DNA of 64,000 bases from Rhabdaerophilum calidifontis (GTDB taxonomy: Bacteria; Pseudomonadota; Alphaproteobacteria; Rhizobiales; Beijerinckiaceae): assembly GCF_008641065.1 (NCBI RefSeq), contig NZ_VTRS01000005.1, positions 124,001 to 188,000 on the forward strand, given 5' to 3'. Position numbers and translations under genes: made by a program. The notes beneath the pieces are model-generated. The model was not told the origin of the DNA and did no database searches. It saw nothing but the letters and a program-made list of their open reading frames with translations. Below are positions 56,898-64,000 of the stretch, piece by piece; within the stretch, counting starts at the first letter, position 1, and each line of letters begins with the position of its first letter.

Positions 56898-59260
56898 TCC
56901 TCGAAACGGGGGACGCGCGCGCGCCGCGGGGTTGCGCCGGATCTTGAAGCATCGGCGCGGCCGGCGCGCAACCGGCCTTTCGCCGCGCCCCCCGCCTCCT
57001 GCGCGGGCGGCAGGCGCCGGCCCCGTCCCGTCTTGACGTAGCGGCCCTCGCTCAACATCTCGAAGCGCAGCGCGCCGGCCATCGGCTGCGCCTCCACGAG
57101 CCGGACCTGCACCTCGTCGCCCAAGCGGTAACTCTCGCCGGTGCGCGATCCGGTCAGGGCGTGGCCGGCTTCGTCATGGCGGAAGAAATCGTCGCCGAGG
57201 CTCGCGGCCGGGATGAACCCGTCGGCGCCGGTGCGGTCGAGCTTCACGAACAGGCCGGCGCGGGTGACACCGGCGATGCGGCCGCGGAAGCTCGCGCCGA
57301 CCTGATCGGCGAGATAGAGCGCGATGAGCCGGTCCACCGTCTCGCGCTCGGCAGCCATGGCGCGGCGCTCGGCGGCCGAGATCCGCGCGCCGATCTCGCG
57401 CATGGTCTCGATCGGCGTATCCGGCAGCGCGTCCTTCCTGCCGAGATCCAGCGCCCGGATCAGCCCGCGATGGACGACGAGATCGGCATAGCGGCGGATC
57501 GGCGAGGTGAAATGGGCGTAGCGGCGCAGGTTGAGGCCGAAATGGCCGATATTCTCCGGCGCATATTCCGCCTGGGCCTGCGAGCGCAGGATGACCTCGT
57601 TGACGAGGCTCGCATGCGGCCCCGCCTTCACCCGCGCGAGGATGCGGTTGAACAGGTCCGGCCGCACCGCGCCCTGCTTCGGCAGCGAGATGCCGATCGT
57701 GTCGAGGAAATCGCGCAAACCCTGCATCTTCTCGAGGCTCGGATTGTCGTGGATGCGATAGAGCAGCGGCACGCGCGCCTTCTCCAGCGTCTCGGCGGCG
57801 CAGACATTGGCGAGGATCATGAATTCCTCGATCAGCCGGTGTGCGTCGAGCCGCTCGGGCACGATCACGTCCGCGACATGGCCCTGCCTGTCGAGCACCA
57901 GCTTGCGCTCCGGCAGGTCGAGATCGAGGGGCTCGCGCGCCTCCCGCGCGACCTTAAGGGCGGCATAGCCGGCCCAGAGCGGCCGCAGCACCGTTTCGAG
58001 CAGCGGGCCGGTGGTCTCGTCGGGCCGGCCGTCGATCGCGGCCTGGGCCTGGGCATAGGCGAGCTTGCCCGCGGAGCGGATCAGCACCCGGTGGAAGGAA
58101 TGTGCCCGCTTCTCGCCGCGCGCCGAGATCGCCACCCGGAGCCCGAGCGCGGCGCGGTTGACGCCGGGCTTCAGCGAGCACAGATCGTTGGAGATGCGCT
58201 CCGGCAGCATCGGCACGACGCGATCGGGAAAATAGACCGAATTGCCGCGCTCCAGCGCCTCGGCATCAAGCGCTGAGCCCGGCAGAACATAGGCCGCGAC
58301 ATCGGCGATCGCGATATGGAGCACGAAGCCGCCGGGATTGGCGGGGTCCGCGTCCGGTTCGGCATGGACGGCGTCGTCATGGTCCTTCGCATCCGCCGGA
58401 TCGATGGTGACGAGCGGGATCGTCCGCCAATCCTCGCGGCCGGCGAGCGTCGCCTCCTGCGCCGCCGCCGCCTCCCGCAGCGCGGCCTCGGAAAAGACAT
58501 GCGGGATCTCGTGGGTATGGATCGCGATCAGCGAGATCGCGCGCTCGCTCCGCGTCGAGCCGAGGCGTTCGCGCACCCGGCCGACGCGCAGGCCGAGCAA
58601 GCGGTCGCGGCCGAGTTCCACCGAGACGAGATCGCCGTCCTGCGCTGCGCCGGCGGCCTCGCCGGGCGGGATCGCGATCTCGACCCCCCTGGCCTTCTTG
58701 TCGATCGGCACCAGCCGCCCGCCCCCCTCGGGCAGGGCGCGGAACACGCCGACCGCGCGCTTCGCCTGATGCGAGAGGATCTTGAGGATCCGGCCGGAAT
58801 AGGCCGGGCCTTCGGCGTCCCCCGTCGGTTCGATGCGGATCAGCACCCGGTCGTTGAGGCCGGGCGGCGGGCCTTGCTCGCGCCGGCGCGGCACGGGGAT
58901 GACGATCAGCGGCGGCTCGCCGCGCATCTCGTCCCATTCGGCCGGCGCGGCGATCAGGTCGCCGTCGGAATCGCGGCGCAGGATGTCGGCGACGATCACC
59001 GGCGGCAATTGTCCGGCGCGGTGCAGCGCGCCGCGACTGCGGGTCAGCGCGCCTTCCGCCTGAAGCTCCTTGAGGATGCGCTTCAGCGCGATCTTACCGG
59101 CCGGGTTGAGGCCGAATTCGCGCGCGATCTCGCGCTTGCCGACCTTGCCCCGCGCGCCGGCGATGAAGCCGAGGATCTCCTCCCGGCTGGGGAAGCCCCG
59201 CGCCTCGGCCGATTTCGGCTGGCGGCGGGGCGCGCGGGGAAAGGGCAGGGAGCGGGCCAT
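56894..59260 (-). CDS. rnr: Ribonuclease R
   Basis: RNase R is a processive 3'-5' exoribonuclease able to pass RNA structure. The 788-residue product has an N-terminal winged-helix part, two cold-shock-like parts, the RNB domain with four Asp in TIDPADAKDHDDAV and ERISNDLCSLKPG, HFTSPIRRYADLVVHRGL, an S1 domain near 640-715 and a basic C-terminal tail. ATG 59260 is preferred, with GAGAAG a few bases before it; ATG 59275 also is open. Its stop overlaps DUF983. Confidence 0.96.
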   Translation of the reverse strand: MARSLPFPRAPRRQPKSAEARGFPSREEILGFIAGARGKVGKREIAREFGLNPAGKIALKRILKELQAEGALTRSRGALHRAGQLPPVIVADILRRDSDGDLIAAPAEWDEMRGEPPLIVIPVPRRREQGPPPGLNDRVLIRIEPTGDAEGPAYSGRILKILSHQAKRAVGVFRALPEGGGRLVPIDKKARGVEIAIPPGEAAGAAQDGDLVSVELGRDRLLGLRVGRVRERLGSTRSERAISLIAIHTHEIPHVFSEAALREAAAAQEATLAGREDWRTIPLVTIDPADAKDHDDAVHAEPDADPANPGGFVLHIAIADVAAYVLPGSALDAEALERGNSVYFPDRVVPMLPERISNDLCSLKPGVNRAALGLRVAISARGEKRAHSFHRVLIRSAGKLAYAQAQAAIDGRPDETTGPLLETVLRPLWAGYAALKVAREAREPLDLDLPERKLVLDRQGHVADVIVPERLDAHRLIEEFMILANVCAAETLEKARVPLLYRIHDNPSLEKMQGLRDFLDTIGISLPKQGAVRPDLFNRILARVKAGPHASLVNEVILRSQAQAEYAPENIGHFGLNLRRYAHFTSPIRRYADLVVHRGLIRALDLGRKDALPDTPIETMREIGARISAAERRAMAAERETVDRLIALYLADQVGASFRGRIAGVTRAGLFVKLDRTGADGFIPAASLGDDFFRHDEAGHALTGSRTGESYRLGDEVQVRLVEAQPMAGALRFEMLSEGRYVKTGRGRRLPPAQEAGGAAKGRLRAGRADASRSGATPRRARVPRFEE

Positions 59261-59285
59261 GGATGCTTCTCGCATGCGGCGGGGG

Positions 59286-60014
59286 CTACAGGAAGAGCAG
59301 AAGCAAAAGCGGCACCAGGATCGCGGTCACGAGGCCGTTGAGCGCCATGCCGAGCGCGGCATGCGCGCCGGCGCGCTCGTCGACCTGCAAGGCCCGCGCG
59401 GTGCCGATGCCATGCGCGGCGATGCCGGCTGCGAAGCCACGCGCCGCGTAATCGCGGATGCGCAGCAGGTTCATCAGCGGCGTCACCATCACCGCGCCGA
59501 GGATGCCGGTTGCGATCACCAGCACCGCAGTCAGCGGCGGCGAGCCGCCGACCTCGGCCGAGATGCCCATGGCGATCGCCGCCGTCACCGATTTCGGCGC
59601 CAGCGAGGCGATCGTGGCGTTGCCGAGCCCGGCCGCCCGCGCCAGCGCGAGCGTGGCGACGATGCCCGTGACGGCGCCGGCGACCAGCGCGCCGAGAATG
59701 GCGCGCCATTGCCGGCGGATCAGCGTCCGGTTGCGGATGACGGGCAGCGCCAGCGCCACCGTCGCCGGGCCGAGCAGCACATGGATGAAGCGCGCGCCCT
59801 CGAAATAGCGCTGGTGCGGCGTGCCCGTCGCCAGCAGCATGCCGCCGACGAGCAGGATCGCGATCAGCACCGGGTTCGCCACCGGATGCCGGCCTGTCGC
59901 GGCGGCGATCCGGTCGCCGACGAGATAGGCCGCGAGCGTGAGCGCCAGGAAGAACAGCGGCTGCTCGGCGAGATAGATCCAGAAGGCGTTGGGATCGAGC
60001 CCGCGCAGGGTCAT
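59286..60014 (-). CDS. lrgB: LrgB family protein
   Basis: LrgB-type membrane proteins (CidB/LrgB/YohK) work with LrgA; in bacteria they influence cell lysis, and relatives export small organic acids such as glycolate or pyruvate. The 242-residue product has about seven segments with LLGPATVALALPVIRNR, ASLAPKSVTAAIAMGISAEVGG, RGFAAGIAAHGIGTARAL, the diagnostic strings. Its start overlaps the lrgA stop (ATGA). Function in this organism is unknown. Confidence 0.9.
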   Translation of the reverse strand: MTLRGLDPNAFWIYLAEQPLFFLALTLAAYLVGDRIAAATGRHPVANPVLIAILLVGGMLLATGTPHQRYFEGARFIHVLLGPATVALALPVIRNRTLIRRQWRAILGALVAGAVTGIVATLALARAAGLGNATIASLAPKSVTAAIAMGISAEVGGSPPLTAVLVIATGILGAVMVTPLMNLLRIRDYAARGFAAGIAAHGIGTARALQVDERAGAHAALGMALNGLVTAILVPLLLLLFL

Positions 60015-60361
60015 CGTCCGTCACCCCCGTCGCGGGTCAGTGCCCGGAAGACGAGGGCGGTGACGGCCATGGTGATCGCGGTCGAGGCGACGAGCACCAG
60101 CAGCAGGCGCGGCCCCTCGGCGACAAGCCGGTCGCCGAAGGCGATCAGCCCGACCCCTGCCGGGACGAAGAGCAGCGACAGATGCTTGAGGATCGCATCG
60201 CCCGCCACCGCGACGGGCGCCGGGATCCGCCCGCGCAGCAGCGCCAGCGCCGCGAGCAGCGCGAGCCCGATCACCGGCCCCGGCACCGGCACGCGGGTGA
60301 AGCCGGCGATCAGTTCGCCGACGAATTGCAGGATGATCAGGATGGTGATGCCTTCGAGCAT
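60011..60361 (-). CDS. lrgA: LrgA/CidA family protein
   Basis: The 116-residue product has four hydrophobic segments and the LrgA signature VPVPGPVIGLALLAALAL, then HLSLLFVPAGVGLIAFGDRL. LrgA/CidA are holin-like partners of LrgB. GGGGGAG precedes ATG 60361. It lies 68 bases beyond topA on the same strand and overlaps lrgB. Confidence 0.9.
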   Translation of the reverse strand: MLEGITILIILQFVGELIAGFTRVPVPGPVIGLALLAALALLRGRIPAPVAVAGDAILKHLSLLFVPAGVGLIAFGDRLVAEGPRLLLVLVASTAITMAVTALVFRALTRDGGDGR

Positions 60362-60429
60362 GGCGGCTCCCCCCAAGCCAACATAGGGGGATTCGCGCCG
60401 ACCGGTCATGTGTCCGGTTGTGGCCGCAA

Positions 60430-63177
60430 TCAGGACGGCCTCTTCGGCGCGGAGCGGGCGCGCGGGGCCTTCTTGCTGACCGTATCCTTGCCGGCCGCAT
60501 CCTTGCCCGCCGTATCCTTGCCGGCCTTTGCTGCGGTCTTTCCGGCTCCGGCCGGCCTGGCGGATTTTGCCTTGCCGCCGGCAGGCTTTCCATCCGCGCT
60601 CTTGCTGCTGCCGCTCCTGCTGCCACTCTTGCCACGGCCCTTGCCGCCATCTCCCGCGACCGCGATGCGCGCGGCGAGGATGGCGAGGGCCTCCGGCAGG
60701 GCGACGCTGTCCTTGTCGGTGCCCTTCGGCAGGTTGGCGTTGACCTTGCCCCAGTTGAGATAGGGGCCGAAGCGGCCGTCCCGCACCGTCACCGCCCCGC
60801 CATCCGGGTGATCGCCGAGCAGACGGCCGGCCTCGGCGCCCGCGCGCCCGAAGCGCCGGCCGCCGCCCGCCTCCTTCGTCGCGATGAGATCGACGGCGCG
60901 GTTGATGCCTACCGTGAACACCTCGTCGGCCGAGGGCAGGTTGGCGTAGGTCTTGCCGTGCTGGACGTAAGGGCCGTAGCGGCCGATCCCGGCGAGGATC
61001 GGTTCGCCGCTCTCGGGATGGCGGCCGATCTCGCGCGGCAGGGAGAGCAGCGCCAGCGCCTTCTCGAGATCGACCGTTTTGGCGGTGAAGCCCTTGGGCA
61101 GCGTCGCGCGCCTGGGCTTTTCGCCCTCGCCGAGCTGGACATAGGGCCCGAACCGGCCGTCGCGCAGCGTCACCTCCTCGCCGGTCGCGGGGTCCTTGCC
61201 GAGCACCAGGGTGCCCGAGGCGCCCTGCGCGTCGCCGCCTTCCTCGCCGTTCGGCACCGAGAGCGGCCGCGTGAACCGGCATTCCGGGTAATTCGAGCAG
61301 CCGATGAAGGGACCAAGCTTGCCGAGCTTCAGCGAAAGCTGGCCGGCGCCGCATTTCGGGCAGGCGCGCGGATCGGAGCCGTCCCCCTTCTCGGGGAAGA
61401 TCATCGGGCCGAGATGGGCATTGAGCCCTTCGAGCACCTCCGCCGTGCGCCTTTCCTTGGCGCTCTCGATGGCGGCCTTGAAATCGCGCCAGAAATCGCG
61501 GAGCACCGCGCGCCATTCGACCTCGGCGTTGGAGATGCGGTCGAGATCGTTTTCGAGATCGGCGGTGAAATCGTATTCGACATATTTCTGGAAGAAGCTT
61601 TCGAGGAAGGCCGTGACGATGCGGCCCTTGTCCTCCGGCACCAGGCGCTTCTTCTCGATGCGGACATATTCGCGGTCGCGCAGCACCGCCAGCGTCGCGG
61701 CATAGGTCGAGGGCCGGCCGATGCCGAGTTCCTCCATGCGCTTGATCAGGCTCGCCTCGGAATAGCGCGGCGGCGGCTCGGTGAAATGCTGGCTCGCCTC
61801 GATCCCGCGCCGTTCGAGTGCCTCGCCGGCGCGCATCGCGGGGAGCCGGCGGTTCTCGTCGTCCTCCTCGTCGTCGGCGGTTTCGGTGTAGAGCGCGAGG
61901 AAGCCGTCGAAGGTCACGACCTGGCCGGTGGCGCGCAGGTCGAGTGCCCGGCCGCCGGCCGCAGCGCGGATCTCGACCGTGGTGCGCTCGAGGCGCGCGC
62001 TTTCCATCTGGCTCGCGATGGTGCGCTTCCAGATCAGCTCGTAGAGCGCGAATTCGTCGGCCGAGAGATGGGATTTCACCGCCTTGGGCACGCGGAAGGC
62101 ATCCGTGGGCCGGATGCATTCATGCGCCTCCTGCGCGTTCTTGGCCTTGGTGGAATAGGCGCGGGGCACCTGCGGCAGGTAGGGCGCCTCGTAGGCCTTG
62201 CCGATGAAGGCGCGGACCTGGGCGCGGGCTTCCGGCGCGATGTCGACGCCGTCCGTGCGCATATAGGTGATGAGCCCGGTGGTCTCGCCGCCGATATCGA
62301 CGCCCTCATAGAGCTTCTGGGCAATGCGCATCGTGATCGCCGGCGCGAAGCCGAGCTTGCGCGAGGCCTCCTGCTGGAGGGTCGAGGTGGTGAAGGGCGG
62401 GAAGGGATGGCGCTTCGCGGGCTTCGCCTCCACCGAGACGACGGCGAATTCCGCGGCCGCGAGCGCGGCGCGGAACGCCTCGGCCTCGGCGCCGGTGCCG
62501 ATGTCGAGCCGGCCGATCTTGCGGCCGTCGGCGCCGACGAGGCGCGCGGAGAAGGTCTCGCCGCGCGGCGTCGCGAGCGTTGCCACGAGGCTCCAGTATT
62601 CGCGGGCGCGGAACCGCTCGATCTCGGCCTCGCGGTCGCAGACGAGCCGCAGCGCCACCGATTGCACCCGCCCGGCCGAGCGCGCGCCGGGCAGCTTGCG
62701 CCAGAGCACCGGCGAGAGCTGGAACCCCACGAGATAATCCAGTGCGCGGCGGGCGAGATAGGCATCGACCAGCGCCTGGTCGATCTGGCGCGGCGCGGCC
62801 ATCGCCGCCGCGACCTGATCCTTGGTGATGGCATTGAAGGTCACGCGCTCGACGGGCTTGTCCTTCAACACGCGGCGGGCCTTGAGCGCCTCCAGCAGAT
62901 GCCAGGAGATCGCCTCGCCCTCGCGGTCCGGGTCGGTGGCGAGGATGACGCGGTCGGCGTCCTTCACGGCCGCCGCGATGGCCGAGACCTGCTTGGCGCC
63001 GCGCCCGTCAAGCTCCCAGATCATCGCGAAATCGTTGTCGGGATCGACGGATCCGTCCTTCGAGGGCAGGTCGCGCACATGCCCGTACGAGGCGATCACC
63101 TCGTAGCCCCGGCCGAGATATTTGTTGATCGTCTTGGCCTTGGACGGCGATTCGACGATGACGACGCGATTTTCCAT
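60430..63177 (-). CDS. topA: DNA topoisomerase I
   Basis: TopA relaxes negative supercoils by breaking one DNA strand. The 915-residue product has the Toprim domain (VVIVESPSKAKTINKYLG with Glu9; ATDPDREGE with acidic residues 82-86) and the catalytic Tyr305 in GLITYMRTDGV. One zinc ribbon (CPKCGAGQ ... GCSNYPEC) and several DGRFGPYVQ-type C-terminal repeats follow, three or four being visible. The last 70 residues are Lys/Ala/Gly-rich with repeats of the type GKDTA and should bind DNA. It heads the topA-lrgAB-rnr run. Confidence 0.96.
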   Translation of the reverse strand: MENRVVIVESPSKAKTINKYLGRGYEVIASYGHVRDLPSKDGSVDPDNDFAMIWELDGRGAKQVSAIAAAVKDADRVILATDPDREGEAISWHLLEALKARRVLKDKPVERVTFNAITKDQVAAAMAAPRQIDQALVDAYLARRALDYLVGFQLSPVLWRKLPGARSAGRVQSVALRLVCDREAEIERFRAREYWSLVATLATPRGETFSARLVGADGRKIGRLDIGTGAEAEAFRAALAAAEFAVVSVEAKPAKRHPFPPFTTSTLQQEASRKLGFAPAITMRIAQKLYEGVDIGGETTGLITYMRTDGVDIAPEARAQVRAFIGKAYEAPYLPQVPRAYSTKAKNAQEAHECIRPTDAFRVPKAVKSHLSADEFALYELIWKRTIASQMESARLERTTVEIRAAAGGRALDLRATGQVVTFDGFLALYTETADDEEDDENRRLPAMRAGEALERRGIEASQHFTEPPPRYSEASLIKRMEELGIGRPSTYAATLAVLRDREYVRIEKKRLVPEDKGRIVTAFLESFFQKYVEYDFTADLENDLDRISNAEVEWRAVLRDFWRDFKAAIESAKERRTAEVLEGLNAHLGPMIFPEKGDGSDPRACPKCGAGQLSLKLGKLGPFIGCSNYPECRFTRPLSVPNGEEGGDAQGASGTLVLGKDPATGEEVTLRDGRFGPYVQLGEGEKPRRATLPKGFTAKTVDLEKALALLSLPREIGRHPESGEPILAGIGRYGPYVQHGKTYANLPSADEVFTVGINRAVDLIATKEAGGGRRFGRAGAEAGRLLGDHPDGGAVTVRDGRFGPYLNWGKVNANLPKGTDKDSVALPEALAILAARIAVAGDGGKGRGKSGSRSGSSKSADGKPAGGKAKSARPAGAGKTAAKAGKDTAGKDAAGKDTVSKKAPRARSAPKRPS

Positions 63178-63352
63178 GGATGCCCCGATCCGCCAGCGCC
63201 GGTTAAGTGGCCGGGAGGGGCGCGTTTGTCAAATGCAACCAAGAGAAGAGACCCCGCAATTTGGTTATCCGGGCATTAACAGAATAACGAAATCTTCACA
63301 CTTGCAAACTAACTTGCGGCCTCCAGAAAGATCTTTTGCGTGAAAGCACAGA

Positions 63353-64000
63353 ATGTTCTCCTTCAACGGAAATGCGTCGCGCATGCTTGCGGCAATCAGT
63401 CATGCACATGCCATGCTCGAACTCGATCTCGACGGCAGAATTCTCGATGCAAACGAGACTTTTCTTGCGCTGACAGGTTCTTCCCTAAAGGAGATCGTCG
63501 GCAGGGATCATGCGACGATCGTCAGCGAAGCCTATATCCGCAGCGACGAATACCGCGCGTTCCGGGCCGCCTTGGCGACAGAAAGGGGGATTGTGGCTGA
63601 GATCCCGTATCGCACGACATCGGGCCGGGACCTGTGGCTTGCCGGCCGGTGCGCTCCTGTGCTGCGTGGCGGCAAGCCCTACAAGATTGTCAAGATCGCA
63701 ACCGATATCACGGCTCAGAAGGCCGAGCGGGCGCGGATGGAAAGCGAGCTCGCGGCGATCCGGCGCTCGCAGGCCGTGATCACCTTCGCGCTCGACGGCA
63801 CGATCCTCGACGCCAACGACAATTTCCTCGCCGCGCTCGGCTATGCCCTCGACGAGATCAAGGGCCGGCATCACAGCCTGTTCGTCGATCCGGCGGAGGT
63901 CTCCGGCGAGGGCTATCGCCGCTTCTGGGAGGAGTTGCGCGCCGGCAAATACCAGACGGCCGAATATCGCCGCCTCGGCAAGGGCGGGCGCGAGGTCTGG
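63353..64000 (+). CDS. Tandem-PAS sensor protein, probable chemoreceptor (5' part)
   Basis: A frame open to the window end encodes 216 residues: MFSFNGNASRMLAAISHAHA, then two PAS domains, the first with ELDLDGRILDANETFLALTG and the second with FALDGTILDANDNFLAALGY and GRHHSLFVDP. The linker KIATDITAQKAERARME is a PAS-associated C-terminal motif. No membrane segment is seen. In alphaproteobacteria this layout usually precedes a methyl-accepting domain, but histidine kinases share it; the output end is outside the window. The first 180 bases and the leader are less GC-rich than the surroundings. Confidence 0.8.
   Translation, partial: MFSFNGNASRMLAAISHAHAMLELDLDGRILDANETFLALTGSSLKEIVGRDHATIVSEAYIRSDEYRAFRAALATERGIVAEIPYRTTSGRDLWLAGRCAPVLRGGKPYKIVKIATDITAQKAERARMESELAAIRRSQAVITFALDGTILDANDNFLAALGYALDEIKGRHHSLFVDPAEVSGEGYRRFWEELRAGKYQTAEYRRLGKGGREVW

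Noticed and set aside
60418-63279. 953-codon antisense frame opposite topA
   Set aside because: It is the shadow of topA, with no motif and a composition dictated by topA codons.

Overview
The window is about 64 kb of GC-rich chromosomal DNA from an alphaproteobacterium, most likely of the order Hyphomicrobiales (Rhizobiales). The indicators are an EipB (DUF1849) envelope protein, the block eipB-DUF3572-divK-pleD-rpmG-MFS, the run rnr-DUF983-NUDIX, an ATP12-type F1 assembly chaperone, DUF1489, and an adk with a short lid. The genus cannot be fixed from sequence alone. I see no insertion sequence, integrase, prophage, CRISPR array or rRNA operon. Most genes are ordinary core genes, tightly packed and often overlapping by ATGA.

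Layout. 1-5948 is the distal spc ribosomal operon (rplX partial, rplE, rpsN, rpsH, rplF, rplR, rpsE, rpmD, rplO, secY, adk). 6201-8633 is the alpha operon (rpsM, rpsK, rpoA, rplQ), with a structured leader in front and a clear terminator behind. 8697-20590 is a mixed housekeeping stretch: a BLUF blue-light sensor divergent from a DegQ-like protease, rarA, fluC, rluC, a 28-codon membrane ORF, a HAD phosphatase, the ATP12 chaperone, a universal stress protein, an M19 dipeptidase, an ABM monooxygenase, a gamma-glutamylcyclotransferase, lipB and an orphan fliN-like gene. A tRNA-Leu(GAG) with tandem terminators lies at 20704-20788, followed by mgtE, then a GGDEF-EAL protein followed directly by a lipoprotein lysozyme.

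26765-37763 holds the leucine/isovalerate catabolic genes ivd, mccB and mccA, separated by unrelated small genes (YdcF, a TadG-like von Willebrand protein, DUF3253, rhodanese, GST, SDR, RidA, a CDF-like membrane protein). 37765-46477 holds DUF1489, a membrane J-domain protein, a D,D-carboxypeptidase with a SPOR domain, a phasin with a recognisable promoter and terminator, clpS-clpA, azlCD and a HIT protein. 46547-50748 holds a Tat-exported Tyr/Arg-rich protein, a FemAB-like transferase, a RidA-phosphodiesterase pair and eipB. 51247-53022 encodes DivK and PleD, the polar cell-cycle and c-di-GMP regulators. 53371-63177 is mostly minus strand: rpmG, an MFS transporter, and a topA-lrgA-lrgB-rnr-DUF983-NUDIX operon. 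The window closes inside a tandem-PAS sensor gene, probably a chemoreceptor.

No complete, clearly new multi-gene system is visible. The best leads are the BLUF/DegQ divergent pair, the GGDEF-EAL/lysozyme unit, the orphan FliN, the Tyr/Arg-rich Tat protein, the 28-codon membrane ORF and the alternative hairpins between pleD and rpmG. Very long antisense reading frames opposite clpA, topA, mccB and other genes are by-products of GC-rich codon use and were left out.
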